A stretch of DNA of 64,000 nt from Bacillus sp. ISL-34 (GTDB taxonomy: Bacteria; Bacillota; Bacilli; Bacillales; DSM-1321): assembly GCF_018613325.1 (NCBI RefSeq), contig NZ_JAGGQJ010000003.1:62001-126000 (forward strand). Direction: 5' to 3'. Shown piece by piece: positions 52,072 to 60,039 of this stretch; the stretch's first letter is position 1; each line of letters starts with the position of its first letter. The position numbers and the translations under genes were made by a program. A model generated the notes under the pieces. The model searched no databases, was not told where the DNA came from, and worked only from the letters and a program-made list of their open reading frames with translations.

Positions 52072-52692
52072 TCAAGAATCTTTCTTCCTGGAAAAAAGAC
52101 GCTGTGCCTCCTGGATTTCAGTACGGATTTGCGACATCTCTGCATCAAGCAGGAAGGCAGCTTCAGCTGCACGTTTGAGTCGCAATTGAATATCTTCCGG
52201 GAAAATGCCTTTATATTTATAATTTAAAGAATGTTCAATCGTCGCCCAAAAGTTCATCGCAAGAGTCCTGATTTGAATTTCGGCAAGAATATTTTTTTCG
52301 CCATGGATCGTCTGGACCGGATAGCGGATTACAACATGATAAGAACGGTAGCCGCTTGCTTTTTTATGGGAAATATAATTTCTCTCCTCGACTATCTCGA
52401 AGTCATTGCGACCTCGTAATAGTTCAACTACCTGTTCGATATCATCCACAAACTGGCACATCATGCGAAGCCCTGCAATATCCTGAATTTCAGTTCCCAA
52501 TTTATCAATGGAAATATCCTTCAGGCTCGCCTTATCCAAAATGCTGACAATCGGCTTTACCCTGCCTGTTACAAATTCGATCGGTGAGTGAATATTCTCT
52601 CTCTCAAACTGTTTCCTTAATCCCTTTAGCTTAACCTTTAATTCTTCGACAGCCTGAGTATAAGGCGCCAAGAAATCGTCCCAACTCTCCAT
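52072..52692 (-). CDS. yjbM: Small alarmone synthetase RelQ/SasB
   Basis: About 206 residues with only the synthetase domain: EFVTGRVKPIVSILDK, IQDIAGLRMMCQFVDDIE, YISHKKASGYRSYHVVIRYP and LAEIQIRTLAMNFWATIEHS. It makes ppGpp/pppGpp without a hydrolase part. ATG 52692 is seven bases after AGGTGG; GTG 52698 is closer to it. First gene of the yjbM-nadF-yjbO operon. Confidence 0.92.
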   Translation of the reverse strand: MESWDDFLAPYTQAVEELKVKLKGLRKQFERENIHSPIEFVTGRVKPIVSILDKASLKDISIDKLGTEIQDIAGLRMMCQFVDDIEQVVELLRGRNDFEIVEERNYISHKKASGYRSYHVVIRYPVQTIHGEKNILAEIQIRTLAMNFWATIEHSLNYKYKGIFPEDIQLRLKRAAEAAFLLDAEMSQIRTEIQEAQRLFSRKKDS

Positions 52693-53011
52693 TGCCACAC
52701 CACCTATATCTATCTAAAAAGCGCCTGTTCAACTCTGGTATGGGCAGAACGCTCTCCTAAATCCAGCAGTAACATGACTTTATGCCAATTCACCACTGGA
52801 TCCTATTAAATCTTTCTCTAGCAAAAAGTATGTATTAAATTTCTATATATACAATAATCCATTTCTCATGCTCAACGTTTATATTTTATCATATCCTGCA
52901 ATTGATTCCTAAATATTCAAGTACAATAGCAAAAATTTATTGAATTCAAATTGACAGCTGGAATGGTTCTTATATGATTAACCTAAGAATCAGCCAGAAA
53001 GGATGGAACAC
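52693..53011. other. Divergent intergenic region of yjbM and yjbK
   Basis: About 320 bp. It holds the yjbK promoter (TTGACA 52951, TATGAT 52973); no other element recognised. Confidence 0.4.
52951..52978 (+). promoter_or_regulatory. SigA-type promoter of yjbK
   Basis: TTGACA (52951-52956), 16 bases, TATGAT (52973-52978); 34 bp before the start codon. Confidence 0.6.
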
Positions 53012-53590
53012 ATGAACCAGCATATAGAAATTGAATTTAAAAACCTCTTAAGCGAAAAAGAATTTCGTCAACTGATCGAACACTTTCATGTCGGGGCATC
53101 GAACTTTAAAACACAGAAAAATCATTACTTCGATACACTCGGATTCACTTTGAAAAATCAAGACTCTGCGCTTAGGATCCGCGAGAAAAACGGGCGTTAC
53201 GAGCTGACTTTAAAACAGCCCGCTACAGAAGGATTATTGGAAACGAATCAAGATATCTCTGAAGATACCGCAAATGCGTTTCTGAATCATAACACATTCC
53301 CTGATGGCGTGATCCAGCATCTTATTCTCGAATGCGGAATTGACCCAAAGGACTTTACCTGCTTTGGGACACTAAAGACGGACCGTTTTGAATTTCCTTA
53401 CAAAGAGGGTTTACTTGTTTTAGATCATAGTTCGTATTTGAATCAGGAAGACTTTGAGCTTGAATATGAAGTGACGGATGCAAAAGCCGGGAAAAAAAAT
53501 TTCCTGACCCTCCTTGAAACCCTTCAAATTCCGGTAAGGGAAACCGAAAATAAAGTGAAGAGGTTTTATCGCGCCAAATTCCAAAAATAA
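53012..53590 (+). CDS. yjbK: CYTH-domain triphosphate tunnel protein, YjbK
   Basis: About 192 residues. CYTH fold: HIEIEFKNLLSEKEF (the ExExK signature as EIEFK), YFDTLGFTL, SALRIREKNGRYELTLKQPA and LELEYEVTDA-like acidic and basic tunnel strands. Members hydrolyse inorganic or nucleoside triphosphates. AAAGGATG precedes ATG 53012. Starts a plus-strand series with yjbJ. Confidence 0.88.
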   Translation: MNQHIEIEFKNLLSEKEFRQLIEHFHVGASNFKTQKNHYFDTLGFTLKNQDSALRIREKNGRYELTLKQPATEGLLETNQDISEDTANAFLNHNTFPDGVIQHLILECGIDPKDFTCFGTLKTDRFEFPYKEGLLVLDHSSYLNQEDFELEYEVTDAKAGKKNFLTLLETLQIPVRETENKVKRFYRAKFQK

Positions 53591-53621
53591 TCCTGTTTGA
53601 ACCCATTCGGAGGTGGGGAGT

Positions 53622-54278
53622 TTGAAAATCCAAGATTTCAAAACGTTCATGGAATTGCAGGCAATCCAGCAATTCACAAATGGCAACAACACAAATACAA
53701 ATTCATCTCGATCCATTTTCCAGGACATGCTCTCGGAACTGGTTTCGGGTGATGCTCTTGAAGGCACTTCGCAAACATTGGGTTCCTTATTATCCAATGT
53801 GGAAGCGGAAACGAAGTCCTTCCTTCGACCCGGCGGCCTGACATCCATGAACATCAACCCGATATCCACTGACCATGCTAACAATGTGAGCAGTGCAACC
53901 GCAACAAACTATGATCATATCATCAGCCAGGCGGCCAGCTTATATAATCTCCCGGAAAAACTGATTAAGTCCGTCATTAAACAAGAATCGAACTTTAATC
54001 CCGAAGCCACCAGTTATGCGGGAGCAACTGGCCTTATGCAATTAATGCCAGCAACTGCAAAAAGCCTTGGGGTGGATGATGCAACCGATCCAGAACAAAA
54101 CATCATGGGCGGGAGTAAATATTTAAGTCAAATGATGGCACGTTATGACGGGGACATCCAGATTGCCCTTGCTGCTTATAATGCAGGGCCTGGAAACGTA
54201 GATAAATATAACGGCATCCCGCCCTTTAAAGAAACTCAGAATTATGTTCAAAAAGTTTTTGGCACTTTTACAAGTTAA
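53622..54278 (+). CDS. yjbJ: SLT-domain lytic transglycosylase-like protein, YjbJ
   Basis: About 218 residues. The C-terminal 110 residues are a soluble lytic transglycosylase (SLT) domain: VIKQESNFNPEATSYAGATG with catalytic Glu, LMQLMPATAKSLGV and ALAAYNAGPGNVDKYN. The N-terminal half is disordered Asn/Ser-rich with no signal peptide visible, as in YjbJ. TTG 53622 with GGAGG eight bases upstream is preferred to GTG 53613. It may act on peptidoglycan in sporulation or growth. Confidence 0.85.
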   Translation: MKIQDFKTFMELQAIQQFTNGNNTNTNSSRSIFQDMLSELVSGDALEGTSQTLGSLLSNVEAETKSFLRPGGLTSMNINPISTDHANNVSSATATNYDHIISQAASLYNLPEKLIKSVIKQESNFNPEATSYAGATGLMQLMPATAKSLGVDDATDPEQNIMGGSKYLSQMMARYDGDIQIALAAYNAGPGNVDKYNGIPPFKETQNYVQKVFGTFTS

Positions 54279-54282
54279 AGCA

Positions 54283-54319
54283 AGCTGACCCTGTTTATTT
54301 GGAAGGGTCAGTTTTTTCA
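54283..54319 (+). terminator. Terminator of yjbK-yjbJ
   Basis: AGCTGACCC (54283-54291) and GGGTCAGTT pair, then TTTTTT. Confidence 0.85.
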
Positions 54320-54510
54320 TGTTCATATATTCTTTTTCCACGAACCGGGAACAAATGTTGAAGCTCCCCAAAAGCTGTCATTTCCGATCATTCCCCTGTG
54401 TCATACTACAGATGTAAAATTTTCTTTAAGCTATATATTTGTTATATCAGTACGTCATTGATAAAATATGAATAAATATCAATCATCTTTCTTTAAAAGG
54501 AGTAATCAAC

Positions 54511-54915
54511 ATGATGCAAGGGAACCCTACACCATATGAATTAATTGGAGAAGGGCAATTACACAAGTTAATTGATGTGTTTTACTCCAACGTTAGCCAA
54601 CACCCGGATCTGCAGCCAATATTCCCTGACGATTTAACTGAAACGGTCCGTAAGCAAAAACAATTTATGACTCAATATTTAGGCGGTCCCTCTTTATATA
54701 CCGAAGAGCATGGCCATCCTATGTTGCGGGCTCGACATATACCTTTTGAAATTACGCCAGAACGTGCGAAAGCATGGCTCTCATGCATGTATCAAGCTAT
54801 GGACGAAGTTGGCCTTGAGGGTGAGATTAGGGAGTTTTTCTATCACCGCCTCTATTTGACGGCACAGCATATGATCAATACATCCGGAACTGACGGGAAA
54901 GGAGAAGGCAGTTGA
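54511..54915 (+). CDS. yjbI: Truncated (2/2) group II haemoglobin, YjbI
   Basis: A 134-residue truncated haemoglobin: LIDVFYSNVSQHPDLQPIFP (B-helix Tyr), QYLGGPSLYTEEHGHPMLRA and RHIPFEITPERAKAWLSCM with proximal His in RARHIPF and Trp in the G helix. Heme-binding role in oxidative or nitrosative protection. AAAGGAG upstream. Overlaps the yjbH start by 4 bp; coupled translation. Confidence 0.9.
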   Translation: MMQGNPTPYELIGEGQLHKLIDVFYSNVSQHPDLQPIFPDDLTETVRKQKQFMTQYLGGPSLYTEEHGHPMLRARHIPFEITPERAKAWLSCMYQAMDEVGLEGEIREFFYHRLYLTAQHMINTSGTDGKGEGS

Positions 54916-55805
54916 GCGCACAAAAGCCAGTTTTCAATATTTCCGATTGGATCAAGACGCAGCATTGCTATGATATAGGAAAAAAGCCAATTGAAATTTA
55001 TGTTTTTGTTGATCCGCTTTGTCCCGAATGCTGGGGCTTAGAACCAATTATTAGGAAATTACAGATAGAATATGGCCAATTGTTCAGTTTACGCCATGTT
55101 TTAAGCGGTAAAATCGATTCTCTTAATATGGGGAAAAATAAAAATTATGAAAACATTGCTCAAGTTTGGGAAAAGACAGCCAGCCGCTCGGGAATGTCCT
55201 GCGACGGGAGCCTTTGGTCTGAAAACCCAATCTCTTCTCCATATACCGCTTCCATTGCAATAAAAGCAGCAGAATTGCAGGGCCGTAAATTAGCCATTCG
55301 CTTTTTAAGGCAGCTTCAAGAATATGTATTCATAGGAAAAAAGGATATATCCAATATCGAAGTCTTGACCGAATGTGCCAAAATGGTTGGATTGGATGTG
55401 GAGGAATTCCTTTATGACATCAATTCTTCCAGTGCAGCCAAAGGCTTTCAATGTGACATGAAAATCACAAGCGAAATGGAAGTGACTGAAATACCTTCCC
55501 TTGTCTTTTTCAATCAAAATATTGAAGAAGAGGGAATAAAAGTTTCAGGTGTCTATTCTTACGAGGTATATGTTCAAATTTTAGAAGATATGTTGAATGG
55601 TCTTCCTGCACCTGCAAAACCCCCCTCTCTCGAAGAGTTTTTAAGCTGTTTCAAACTAGTGGCCACAAAGGAAATTGAAACCGTTTATAATATGAATAAG
55701 AATAACGTCGAGTTGGAAATGAAAAAGCTTGTTTTAAAACAGTTGGCAGAGAAAATACCTGCTAAATACGGAACGTTTTGGAGATATACAAAGAAGCAGT
55801 CATGA
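54912..55805 (+). CDS. yjbH: YjbH, ClpXP adaptor for Spx
   Basis: A 297-residue DsbA-like adaptor. The N-terminal thioredoxin-like fold carries CPEC at residues 37-40; the C-terminal part (SCFKLVATKEIETVYNM) contacts Spx in homologues. YjbH presents Spx to ClpXP under non-stress conditions. TTG start overlaps yjbI by 4 bp, with AAAGGAG upstream. The substrate gene spx and the second adaptor mecA lie within 9 kb. Confidence 0.92.
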   Translation: MSAQKPVFNISDWIKTQHCYDIGKKPIEIYVFVDPLCPECWGLEPIIRKLQIEYGQLFSLRHVLSGKIDSLNMGKNKNYENIAQVWEKTASRSGMSCDGSLWSENPISSPYTASIAIKAAELQGRKLAIRFLRQLQEYVFIGKKDISNIEVLTECAKMVGLDVEEFLYDINSSSAAKGFQCDMKITSEMEVTEIPSLVFFNQNIEEEGIKVSGVYSYEVYVQILEDMLNGLPAPAKPPSLEEFLSCFKLVATKEIETVYNMNKNNVELEMKKLVLKQLAEKIPAKYGTFWRYTKKQS

Positions 55806-55822
55806 ATTTGACTGCTTCTTAG
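55789..55822 (+). terminator. First hairpin after yjbH
   Basis: AAGAAGCAGTCA-TGAATT-TGACTGCTTCTT overlaps the yjbH stop; short T run, so likely aids termination or stability. Confidence 0.55.
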
Positions 55823-55835
55823 TTATATTAAAAAA

Positions 55836-55873
55836 GGAAAAGCCATGCAATCAAAAGATTGCATGGCTTTTTT
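55836..55873. terminator. Bidirectional terminator for yjbH and RoxS copy 1
   Basis: AGCCATGCAATC-AAAA-GATTGCATGGCT with T runs in both directions; ends yjbH (plus) and the small RNA (minus). Confidence 0.9.
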
Positions 55874-55932
55874 ATAAGAAATAAGGGGATGGGAGAAATT
55901 TTTCACGATCAAACAAAGGGGTATAAGTTTGT

Positions 55933-55950
55933 TTGTGATTCACTTCACAA
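55933..55950. promoter_or_regulatory. Rex-type operator at RoxS copy 1 start
   Basis: TTGTGATTCACTTCACAA is a perfect TTGTGA-N6-TCACAA palindrome at the predicted start site, as reported for Rex repression of roxS. Confidence 0.72.
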
Positions 55951-56000
55951 TAAATAATATAACAGATAACCCATTTATGTTTCAACTATATGTGTAACTT

Positions 56001-56019
56001 TTCACAAATTGTTCACAAT
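56001..56019 (-). promoter_or_regulatory. ResD-like direct repeats upstream of RoxS copy 1
   Basis: On the minus strand ATTGTGAA and TTTGTGAA occur 11 bp apart (TTCACAAA 56001-56008, TTCACAAT 56012-56019), upstream of the -35. Similar to ResD TTTGTGAA boxes. Confidence 0.5.
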
Positions 56020-56230
56020 ATATATTTTTCATTTTTTTATTATCCCTATCTAATATATAGCTAAATACGAGCCCTTTTTATTTAAAGCTATAAGTGTTTT
56101 GGATATCCGCTTTATATCTGGGATTAAATCTAATTGTGAAGTATATCACATTAATAAACCAATTATTTCTTTTTATTGCCTAAGCCTTTTTAAGGTCGGC
56201 ATCATTAAATTCCTTTTACTTTTCATCAAA

Positions 56231-56354
56231 TGAAAAACCCCGGCAACTCGCTAAAATTGCTGGGGTTTTCATCTATTTATACGAATAAGGGGATGGGAGA
56301 AATTTCACGACGAACAAACAAAGGGGTATATGTTTGGGATGTGATAACTTCTAT
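56231..56354 (-). ncRNA. roxS: RoxS/RsaE-like small regulatory RNA, copy 2
   Basis: A second minus-strand unit 400 bp from the first: ATCACATCCCAAACATATAC, CCCTTTGTTTGTTCGTCGTG, AAATTTCTCCCATCCCCTTA, then a stem AAAACCCCAGCAA / TTGCCGGGGTTTT with T-run (56234-56269). The C-rich motifs are identical to copy 1, while the terminator and flanks differ. -10 TATAGT (56361-56366) and TTGCAA 18 bp upstream predict a start near 56354. Its upstream region has a degenerate TGTGAAGTTGCGCACA rather than copy 1's Rex box, so the two may respond to different signals. Confidence 0.83.
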
Positions 56355-56508
56355 ATCTGTACTATATCAGATTATACACCTTAATTGCAAGAACTTTGTG
56401 CGCAACTTCACATTATTGTCATATTCTTAGAATACTGCTTATTCTAAAACATACTATCTAATAAAGAGCAGATGAGCTTTTACTGCTGCCAGGTTGGAGG
56501 TGACCAAA

Positions 56509-56673
56509 TTGAAAGGCTTTATTTTACTCATACTCTTGATGGGGTCGCTATTTGTCCAGCTACTCGGTATCATGAACCTCATTCCTCTGTATTTTACCTC
56601 CCCTATTTTATTTTTTGTTTTCTTCATAATTCTTCATAGCTTAAATCAGAGAAATCGTTTTAAAGGATTATGA
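56509..56673 (+). CDS. Small two-TM membrane protein (54 aa)
   Basis: TTG start with TTGGAGGTG upstream; KGFILLILLMGSLFVQLLGI and PLYFTSPILFFVFFIILHSL are two hydrophobic helices, then a basic tail (NQRNRFKGL). Not recognised. Lies between the RoxS pair and pepF, followed by a terminator. The start site and the TM composition make it credible. Confidence 0.7.
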   Translation: MKGFILLILLMGSLFVQLLGIMNLIPLYFTSPILFFVFFIILHSLNQRNRFKGL

Positions 56674-56692
56674 CGGACATCCATATATGATG

Positions 56693-56721
56693 AAAAGGAC
56701 CCGAAGCGCTTGGGTCCTTTT
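56693..56721. terminator. Terminator between small membrane protein and pepF
   Basis: AAAAGGACCC and GGGTCCTTTT pair around GAAGCGCTT; usable in both directions. Confidence 0.8.
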
Positions 56722-56727
56722 CACATC

Positions 56728-58545
56728 CTATTTATTCAAAAGCTCTTCCAACTCATTTAATTTTTCTTCGAATACATTCATGGCTTCTTGTACAGGCTCG
56801 GCTTTTGTCATATCGACACCGGCCTTTTTGAGTACTTCAATCGGATAATCGGAGCTTCCTGACTTCAAGAACTCCAGATACCTTTCGACAGCAGGCTCTC
56901 CTTCTTCAAGGATTTGCTTGCTCAATGCTGTTGCTGCACTGATTCCAGTTGCATATTGATAAACATAATAATTATAGTAGAAGTGTGGAATACGCGCCCA
57001 TTCCAAACCGATTTCTTCATCAATGGTCACGTTCTCGCCAAAGTATTTCTTGTTCAGCTCATAGTATTCCTTAGTAAGCATATCCGCTGTCAACGCTTCC
57101 CCATTTTGAGCCTTTAAATGTATCGTATGCTCAAACTCTGCAAACATCGTTTGTCGGAACAATGTGCCGCGGAAACCTTCCAGGTAATGATTCAATAAAT
57201 AGATGCGTTTCTTTTCATCTTCGATTGAATTCAGTAAATAATCATTCAACAGGTTTTCATTACAAGTCGACGCAACTTCCGCTACAAATATTGAATAATT
57301 CCCGTATGGATATGGCTGATATTTACGTGTATAGTAGCTATGGACCGAATGTCCAAACTCATGAACGAGCGTGAATAAGTTATTGACGTTATTTTGCCAG
57401 TTCATTAAAATATAAGGATTCGTCCCGTATGTACCAGAAGAATAGGCACCGCTTCGTTTCCCTTTGTTTTCATGCACATCGACCCAACGGTTTTCAAATC
57501 CCTCTTTCAAAACGTTCAAATAGTCCTCCCCAAGCGGAGCAAGTCCTTTAAGGACATAATCCTTGGCCTCCTCATATGTCACTTCCATCTTCACTTCTTT
57601 AACAAGAGGAGTGAATAGATCATACATATGAAGTTCATCTAATTGCAGTACTTCTTTACGTAAATCAAGATACCGGTGAAGTAATGGCAAGTTGTCATTG
57701 ACCGTTTTAACGAGATTATCGTACACAGTCTCCGGAATGTTGTTATTGCTTAACACCGCTTGGCGTGCTGAATCATATTTTCGAACCGTGGCATTGAAGT
57801 TGTGGTTTTTCACCTCGCCTGACAGGGTTGAAGCAAATGTATTACGGAACTCCCCATACTTGCTGTATACCCCTTTAAATGCCTCCTCACGTACACGGCG
57901 ATCTTCACTCTCAAGAAAACTGATATACCTTCCGTGAGTTATTTCCACTTCATTTCCCTCTTCATCCTTTATGGTCGGGAATTTCAAATCGGCATTGTTA
58001 AGCATACCGAAAGTATTGCCTGATGCATCGAGTACTTCTGATGCTTGCGCCAATAATTCTTCCTGCTCTGCAGATAAGATATGGGGTCTCTGAAGATTAA
58101 TTTCCTCTAAAGAATGCTTGTATAATTTCAATTCTTCTTTTTCTTCCAAAAACCCTTCCACTTTGCTTTCCTCAATACTCAATAGTTCAGGAACCATATA
58201 TGAAAACGCAGCCGCTGCCTGGGCATATAAAGCTTTTGCCCGATCCTCCATCCCTTGATAAAAAGGATTGGTTGTATCTTGATCATTGCGCATATGTGAA
58301 TAAGAATAAACTTTCCCTAGCTTCTCGAATACTTCATCTTGAAGTTGAAGCGCCGCAAATAATTTTTCTGCGCTTTCGCCCAACGTCCCTTTATGTGCCT
58401 CCGCTTTCTTGAGGTCTTCCTTTACCGCTTTGAAGGCAGCTTCCCAATCTTCCTCGGTTGCGAAGATATCTTCCAGTCTCCAAGTATCTTCAGGAGCTAT
58501 TTCACTTCTTGAGGGTAATGTATTCGCTTTTGTTTCCTGTGCCAT
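56728..58545 (-). CDS. pepF: Oligoendopeptidase F
   Basis: A 605-residue M3-family metallopeptidase. VHEFGHSVHSYYTRKYQ carries HExxH as HEFGH with zinc, and EVASTCNENLLNDYLL supplies the third ligand Glu. It cleaves short peptides in the cytoplasm. GGAGG precedes the ATG. Neighbour of coiA, as yjbG-yjbF in B. subtilis, although here a 190-bp gap with a hairpin separates them. Confidence 0.92.
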   Translation of the reverse strand: MAQETKANTLPSRSEIAPEDTWRLEDIFATEEDWEAAFKAVKEDLKKAEAHKGTLGESAEKLFAALQLQDEVFEKLGKVYSYSHMRNDQDTTNPFYQGMEDRAKALYAQAAAAFSYMVPELLSIEESKVEGFLEEKEELKLYKHSLEEINLQRPHILSAEQEELLAQASEVLDASGNTFGMLNNADLKFPTIKDEEGNEVEITHGRYISFLESEDRRVREEAFKGVYSKYGEFRNTFASTLSGEVKNHNFNATVRKYDSARQAVLSNNNIPETVYDNLVKTVNDNLPLLHRYLDLRKEVLQLDELHMYDLFTPLVKEVKMEVTYEEAKDYVLKGLAPLGEDYLNVLKEGFENRWVDVHENKGKRSGAYSSGTYGTNPYILMNWQNNVNNLFTLVHEFGHSVHSYYTRKYQPYPYGNYSIFVAEVASTCNENLLNDYLLNSIEDEKKRIYLLNHYLEGFRGTLFRQTMFAEFEHTIHLKAQNGEALTADMLTKEYYELNKKYFGENVTIDEEIGLEWARIPHFYYNYYVYQYATGISAATALSKQILEEGEPAVERYLEFLKSGSSDYPIEVLKKAGVDMTKAEPVQEAMNVFEEKLNELEELLNK

Positions 58546-58732
58546 AAAAAATTCCTCCTCATTCTATAGAAACTTGCCATTGGGCTAACTCGTTAAACCG
58601 GATTGACGCCGCAATGCTTCATTCGGCGTTCATTCTTTTTAAAGTTTTTAATTCCCAGCTCTTATTACTATTTCTCCATTAATAAAAATAATCCTGCCAT
58701 TTCATCTGAATTCAAGATAAATAGAGATGTTA

Positions 58733-59941
58733 TCACTGATTATACTGGATATTCCCCTTTTCCATCATCAATTTATGCTTATTATAGAAGTTTTTTTCCA
58801 AAATTTGAGCTTGTTCACTGGTGAAGGGAAGGGTAAATTCCCTTTTAATTTTAAAAACCCCTTCTTCCAGCTTTGATAGATAACCCAATTGCTCCAAAAG
58901 CATGATATATTGACCTACAGGATAATCGATGGGTTTTTCATGAAGCAGCGGCAACGGTCTGAACTTTATATCCCCTTTTTTTGAACGTTTTCTAAAAATG
59001 TGGATAATATCAGCCATAGAAATCTTTTCCCCTGTTCTTTTCTCTTGAAACACGTCCATGTATAACCATGCCTGCCATTCGATCGAGGCAGTTTCGATCA
59101 ACAGCATCCCTCTGACGGGAACACCCACTCCAATGGGAAGTGTCGCAGGTGTAATATGATGTAAATAAAGCTCTTCGAAAAAAGGATCGCTTCTGCGTGC
59201 TGTTTTCACTCGATGCAGGGACCAGGCATTTCGTTTATATCTCCACACAGGCAGAAAAGGGAAATGAAAGCAGTTTTGGGGCAATGCTCGACTAGGGGGA
59301 AGGATTTTTATAGAAGCTGTCGTCAATTCGGCAAAGACGGTTCTAGGGGCAAAAGGAGTGAGGTTCTTCAATACTGATAAATGATCAGTTTCCGGGCAAT
59401 ACATCCAAAGAAACGGATGATGGAAGCTGCCGGTGACGAATAGCCATTGGAAGCGGGATAAACTGAATTCATACAAGCTTTTCCTTTTTAAGCGTTTTGC
59501 AGCGAGGATCCAGATTGGCTTGATGCCTATGCTTTGATAGGCTCTTGTCCTTTCCATGAATTCAACCTCGGGGATAACTGAGCATTGAAATTCTATTGCA
59601 TAGCGATTACCTCCTATCCTAGCTAAAATATCAGCCCTTTTCTTAATTTCAGGAAGGTAGGCCTCTAGATCCACTTGGTAACCATGTGATAAAAACCACT
59701 GAAACAATTTTCTTTTTCCCATTAAATGATAGGCGGATTCCGGTTCTGAAGAAGCACGGCATGAAGAACTATTTTTATGGGCGAAATGAGGGATCCTGAC
59801 GTTTCCCGCTTTGATGGTCATTTCCATCTTGCAGCATGGACAGTAATACTCTGCTGACTTTCTCCATTCATCAATCACGTTTGCCGGTATCTTTTCAGGA
59901 AGGGTAATCCAAGTTCCATCTTTCTTTATCGCAGTTAGCAT
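58733..59941 (-). CDS. coiA: Competence protein CoiA
   Basis: About 402 residues. Cys/His module EYYCPCCKMEMTIKAGNVRI then PHFAHKNSSSC at the N-terminus, followed by the nuclease-like core KRADILARIGGNRYAIEFQC and the VSPEVEF-type segments. CoiA acts in transformation, probably in processing incoming DNA. ATG 59941 follows GAGGAGGAGATGT; longer frame to 59959. Gene order with pepF agrees with yjbF-yjbG. Confidence 0.9.
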   Translation of the reverse strand: MLTAIKKDGTWITLPEKIPANVIDEWRKSAEYYCPCCKMEMTIKAGNVRIPHFAHKNSSSCRASSEPESAYHLMGKRKLFQWFLSHGYQVDLEAYLPEIKKRADILARIGGNRYAIEFQCSVIPEVEFMERTRAYQSIGIKPIWILAAKRLKRKSLYEFSLSRFQWLFVTGSFHHPFLWMYCPETDHLSVLKNLTPFAPRTVFAELTTASIKILPPSRALPQNCFHFPFLPVWRYKRNAWSLHRVKTARRSDPFFEELYLHHITPATLPIGVGVPVRGMLLIETASIEWQAWLYMDVFQEKRTGEKISMADIIHIFRKRSKKGDIKFRPLPLLHEKPIDYPVGQYIMLLEQLGYLSKLEEGVFKIKREFTLPFTSEQAQILEKNFYNKHKLMMEKGNIQYNQ

Positions 59942-59999
59942 ACATCTCCTCCTCATCAACTACATTCGCCTGCTTCGCTTAGGATTCCTTTTAATCCGC

Positions 60000-60024
60000 A
60001 AAAAAAAAATGCCTGATCGGCATA
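60000..60024 (-). terminator. Terminator of cardiolipin synthase gene
   Basis: On the minus strand ATGCCGATCAGGCAT followed by ten T, 15 bp past the stop at 60040. Confidence 0.75.
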
Positions 60025-60039
60025 AAGGGAAGTTACTAT

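Larger units (their letters stand above)
55832..55950 (-). ncRNA. roxS: RoxS/RsaE-like small regulatory RNA, copy 1
   Basis: On the minus strand about 119 nt with the RoxS/RsaE layout: a 5' hairpin of ATCACAAACAAAC-type with a CCCC-containing loop (TACCCCTTTGTTTGAT), an unpaired GTGAAAAATTTCTCCCATCC followed by CCTTATTTC, and a terminator stem. The two C-rich motifs are the seed regions that bind G-rich ribosome binding sites in target mRNAs. A -10 TATATT (55956-55961) and -35 TTGAAA about 17-18 bp up fit a start near 55950. Known relatives are controlled by ResD and Rex and tune TCA-cycle and NADH metabolism. Confidence 0.87.

Noticed and set aside
56230-56430. 66-codon plus frame
   Set aside because: Antisense to RoxS copy 2; the conserved blocks are in different frames in copy 1, so it is not coding.
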